The notes below the pieces were generated by a model. The model did no database searches and was not told the DNA's origin. It saw only the letters and a list, made by a program, of their open reading frames with translations. Positions 42,431 through 44,296 of a stretch of DNA of 44,296 nt are shown here, in pieces. Each line of letters begins with the position of its first letter. Position 1 is the stretch's first letter. Source of the stretch: Bacteroidales bacterium (lineage in GTDB: Bacteria; Bacteroidota; Bacteroidia; Bacteroidales; Muribaculaceae). Location: NCBI GenBank assembly GCA_014800785.1, contig JAAVFK010000004.1, forward strand, positions 50,621-94,916, written 5' to 3'. The translations under genes and the position numbers were made by a program.

Positions 42431-43876
42431 TTATTTTACGATTACCTTAGAGGCTTTGCCGTTGAGCACGCGGATGTAGAGACCGTTTGCGAGCTGACCC
42501 TTAACCTGACGGCCGTTGAGGTCGTAGTAGGTAGCCACACCCTCGTTAGCTTCGATAGAAGCTACGCCGCTGGCAACGCTGATCTCGATGGGGAGGAACT
42601 GGAGAGTTCTGCCCTGTGCATTCTCATAAACTGAGAGCACACCCTTCACGTTATATTCCTTACCGGCTTCGGGGGTGAAGGCGGGAATACCAAAAGTATT
42701 ACGGAAAGTCAGAGAAGCATCACCGTCAGTGATTACAGTATTAACGTTACTTTCAGCGGGGAGTGAGTTGTCGAATGTGAGATCCTTGATGTTGATAACC
42801 TTACAGATGTAATCATCGTTTACGTCGCCGAGAGAGAGCTCGGGGATATCGAAGGTTGCATTCTGTGCGGTGACAGTCGGGAGTGTACCTGCGGGCACAT
42901 ACTCGGGAAGACCGAAGTAAGGAGAGTAGGTTACGAACCATTCAGTTGAGAGTACATCACCTACAGTGTAGTTTGCAGCATCTTCAGCATTAGCCATGTA
43001 GATGAGTGTTGCGGCACCCTGTGCATCCACAACGTAAACATTGCGCTTATTTACATAGGTGACAGTGAGGGGACAGTCGATCTGGAATGTACCGGCAGCA
43101 TCCAGAGCAGCGAGCTCAGAAAGGTCCTGGAGCGAAGAAGCGGCAGCGAAGACAGTCAGAGTGTACTTGGCAGAACCTGCGGCGTACTTGTCGTTAGCCT
43201 CACACTTAGCAGTGATTACGGTAGTACCGGGCTTAACGATAGTCACAGCACCTGTCTCAGCGTCAACAGTTGCTACGGCCTCGTTGCTCGAAGAGTAAGA
43301 AGCAACAGCATCGGTAACCTTGGAGAGTGTCGGAGCGGTGAAGGTGCCGTTGGGGAACTTGACGCTATACTCAGCCTCAGGGAACGAGAGTTCAGCAGCT
43401 TCGAGATCGGAAGAACCAAGTGTATACTCGATAGTGAGGAATCCCAAAGGCTTGTTACTAGAGTTAGCGGTATAAGAAATATTTACGCTCTCAGCAGAAC
43501 CTGTCCAATCGTTTGTAACAGTAGTAGCATCATTGAAGACGATGTTTGAAATATTTGTCGTCTCTGTCTTACCTTTCATGGTAATTGCTGTGATAGTTCC
43601 ACCAGGAACAGCTACTTTAATAGAGCCATTCTTATAGAAACGAAGTCCGTCAGACCAAAGACGAATGCCACTGGTAGGAGCAGACGACGAAGTGTTCGTA
43701 ATCACAACGCCATCCTGATCCACAATAACAGCGTCAGCTTCAACGTATTTTGAGGAGTTGCCGGATTGACGCTCCATTTCATACGTATTATTAATGAAAT
43801 CCAGCTTGAGTGTCTCAGCTGAAGCGAACGCAACACCGATAGAGGCAGCCGCGCAAGCAAGTAGAAGTTTTTTCAT
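42431..43876 (-). CDS. secreted protein with Ig-like domain and T9SS-like tail
   Basis: A 481-aa exported protein of unknown function. The signal peptide is LLLACAAASIGVAFASA. The N-terminal part (about 20-150) is beta-rich (IRLWSDGLRFYKNGSIKV, ITAITMKGKTETTNISN). Residues about 160-240 look like a bacterial Ig-like (Big_2) domain, with YSSSNEAVATVDAETGAVT and GTTVITAKCEAND. The region about 250-430 may be an OB-like or DUF5689-like domain (GTFQIDCPLTVTYVNKRNVYV, cited in part: CPLTVTYVNKRNVYV). The C-terminus (about 445-481: YYDLNGRQVKGQL, GLYIRVLNGKASKVIVK) is a T9SS-type tail. It is a single gene, with a promoter at 43941-43972, probably surface-located. Confidence 0.8.
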   Translation of the reverse strand: MKKLLLACAAASIGVAFASAETLKLDFINNTYEMERQSGNSSKYVEADAVIVDQDGVVITNTSSSAPTSGIRLWSDGLRFYKNGSIKVAVPGGTITAITMKGKTETTNISNIVFNDATTVTNDWTGSAESVNISYTANSSNKPLGFLTIEYTLGSSDLEAAELSFPEAEYSVKFPNGTFTAPTLSKVTDAVASYSSSNEAVATVDAETGAVTIVKPGTTVITAKCEANDKYAAGSAKYTLTVFAAASSLQDLSELAALDAAGTFQIDCPLTVTYVNKRNVYVVDAQGAATLIYMANAEDAANYTVGDVLSTEWFVTYSPYFGLPEYVPAGTLPTVTAQNATFDIPELSLGDVNDDYICKVINIKDLTFDNSLPAESNVNTVITDGDASLTFRNTFGIPAFTPEAGKEYNVKGVLSVYENAQGRTLQFLPIEISVASGVASIEANEGVATYYDLNGRQVKGQLANGLYIRVLNGKASKVIVK

Positions 43877-43940
43877 TAGTTAAAATTAAGATTTACTATT
43901 ATTTAGACAACTATGAATCGGCATCTACCAATTCATTGTG

Positions 43941-43972
43941 CAAAAATAGCGCTTAATGCTGACAAATGCAAA
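43941..43972 (-). promoter_or_regulatory. promoter of the Ig-like protein gene
   Basis: On the minus strand TTTG (43972-43969) is followed after 20 bases by TATTTTTG (43948-43941). The start should be near 43934, about 60 bases before the ATG at 43876. Confidence 0.7.
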
Positions 43973-44130
43973 GAAAAACAAAAAAAGTTTATCGTCGAAT
44001 ACACTTTTATGGAATGAATTATCTTGGATTCGACGACTGATACGCAGCATTCCATGAAACCGCAGACATTCTGCCCGCATATCGAAGAACAGGAATATCG
44101 TCAAACCGATGTAGGGATATCAATACAGAC

Positions 44131-44166
44131 AAAAAAAGAGCGCCGGTTCGAATGAACCAGCGCTCT
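44131..44166 (-). terminator. rRNA operon terminator
   Basis: Thirteen-base arms (44137-44149, 44154-44166) pair with one G-U pair around a 4-base loop, and on the minus strand run into seven T residues. It immediately follows the 5S rRNA gene. Confidence 0.92.
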
Positions 44167-44169
44167 GAT

Positions 44170-44280
<111 letters not shown>

Positions 44281-44296
44281 ATATCGGTTGGAAACG

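Overview
The window is a chromosomal segment of a gut-type Bacteroidota, most likely order Bacteroidales and possibly family Muribaculaceae. This rests on protein families (SusC/SusD, GH97, GldH, DUF4954, a Bacteroidota-type LptD, T9SS-like C-terminal tails) and on promoters. Twelve sites match the Bacteroidota sigma factor pattern, TTTG or TTG followed 19-20 bases later by TAnnTTTG, and start codons usually lack a Shine-Dalgarno sequence. I see no integrase, transposase, phage gene, CRISPR array or tRNA. Genus and family are inference.

Left part (1-8.2 kb): glmS on the minus strand has its own promoter and terminator. Upstream lies a gene-poor kilobase with a strong minus-strand promoter and a dense set of RNA hairpins, probably a non-coding RNA. 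Next come a plus-strand NYN-domain protein and a minus-strand group of two PepD-type dipeptidases flanking a muramidase lipoprotein.

Middle part (8.2-26.8 kb, plus strand): an OmpH/Skp-like lipoprotein; hflX and a DUF4954 protein; rpsA; a tiny secreted protein; ilvE and an HD-domain protein; lptD. A long run follows from one promoter: a coiled-coil protein, zapA, a structured 0.2-kb stretch, rny (RNase Y), ricT-like, gldH, an M24 peptidase and a CCA-adding enzyme. It joins division, RNA decay, envelope and tRNA maturation functions.

Right part (26.8-44.3 kb, minus strand): a compact starch-utilisation locus. In transcription order it is a SusR-like membrane regulator, then susC, susD, a lipoprotein with three CBM26-like starch-binding repeats, a GH13 alpha-amylase lipoprotein and a GH97 alpha-glucosidase. 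The likely flow is surface binding and cutting of starch, import by SusCD, periplasmic release of glucose by GH97, and sensing of products by the regulator. Beyond it are rplM-rpsI-rpsB-tsf, a secreted protein with an Ig-like domain, and the 3' end of an rRNA operon (5S rRNA and terminator).

The best candidates for something undescribed are the RNA locus at about 2425-2824, the structured region or 66-codon frame between zapA and rny, and the triple starch-binding lipoprotein. Most other genes are ordinary Bacteroidales housekeeping genes.
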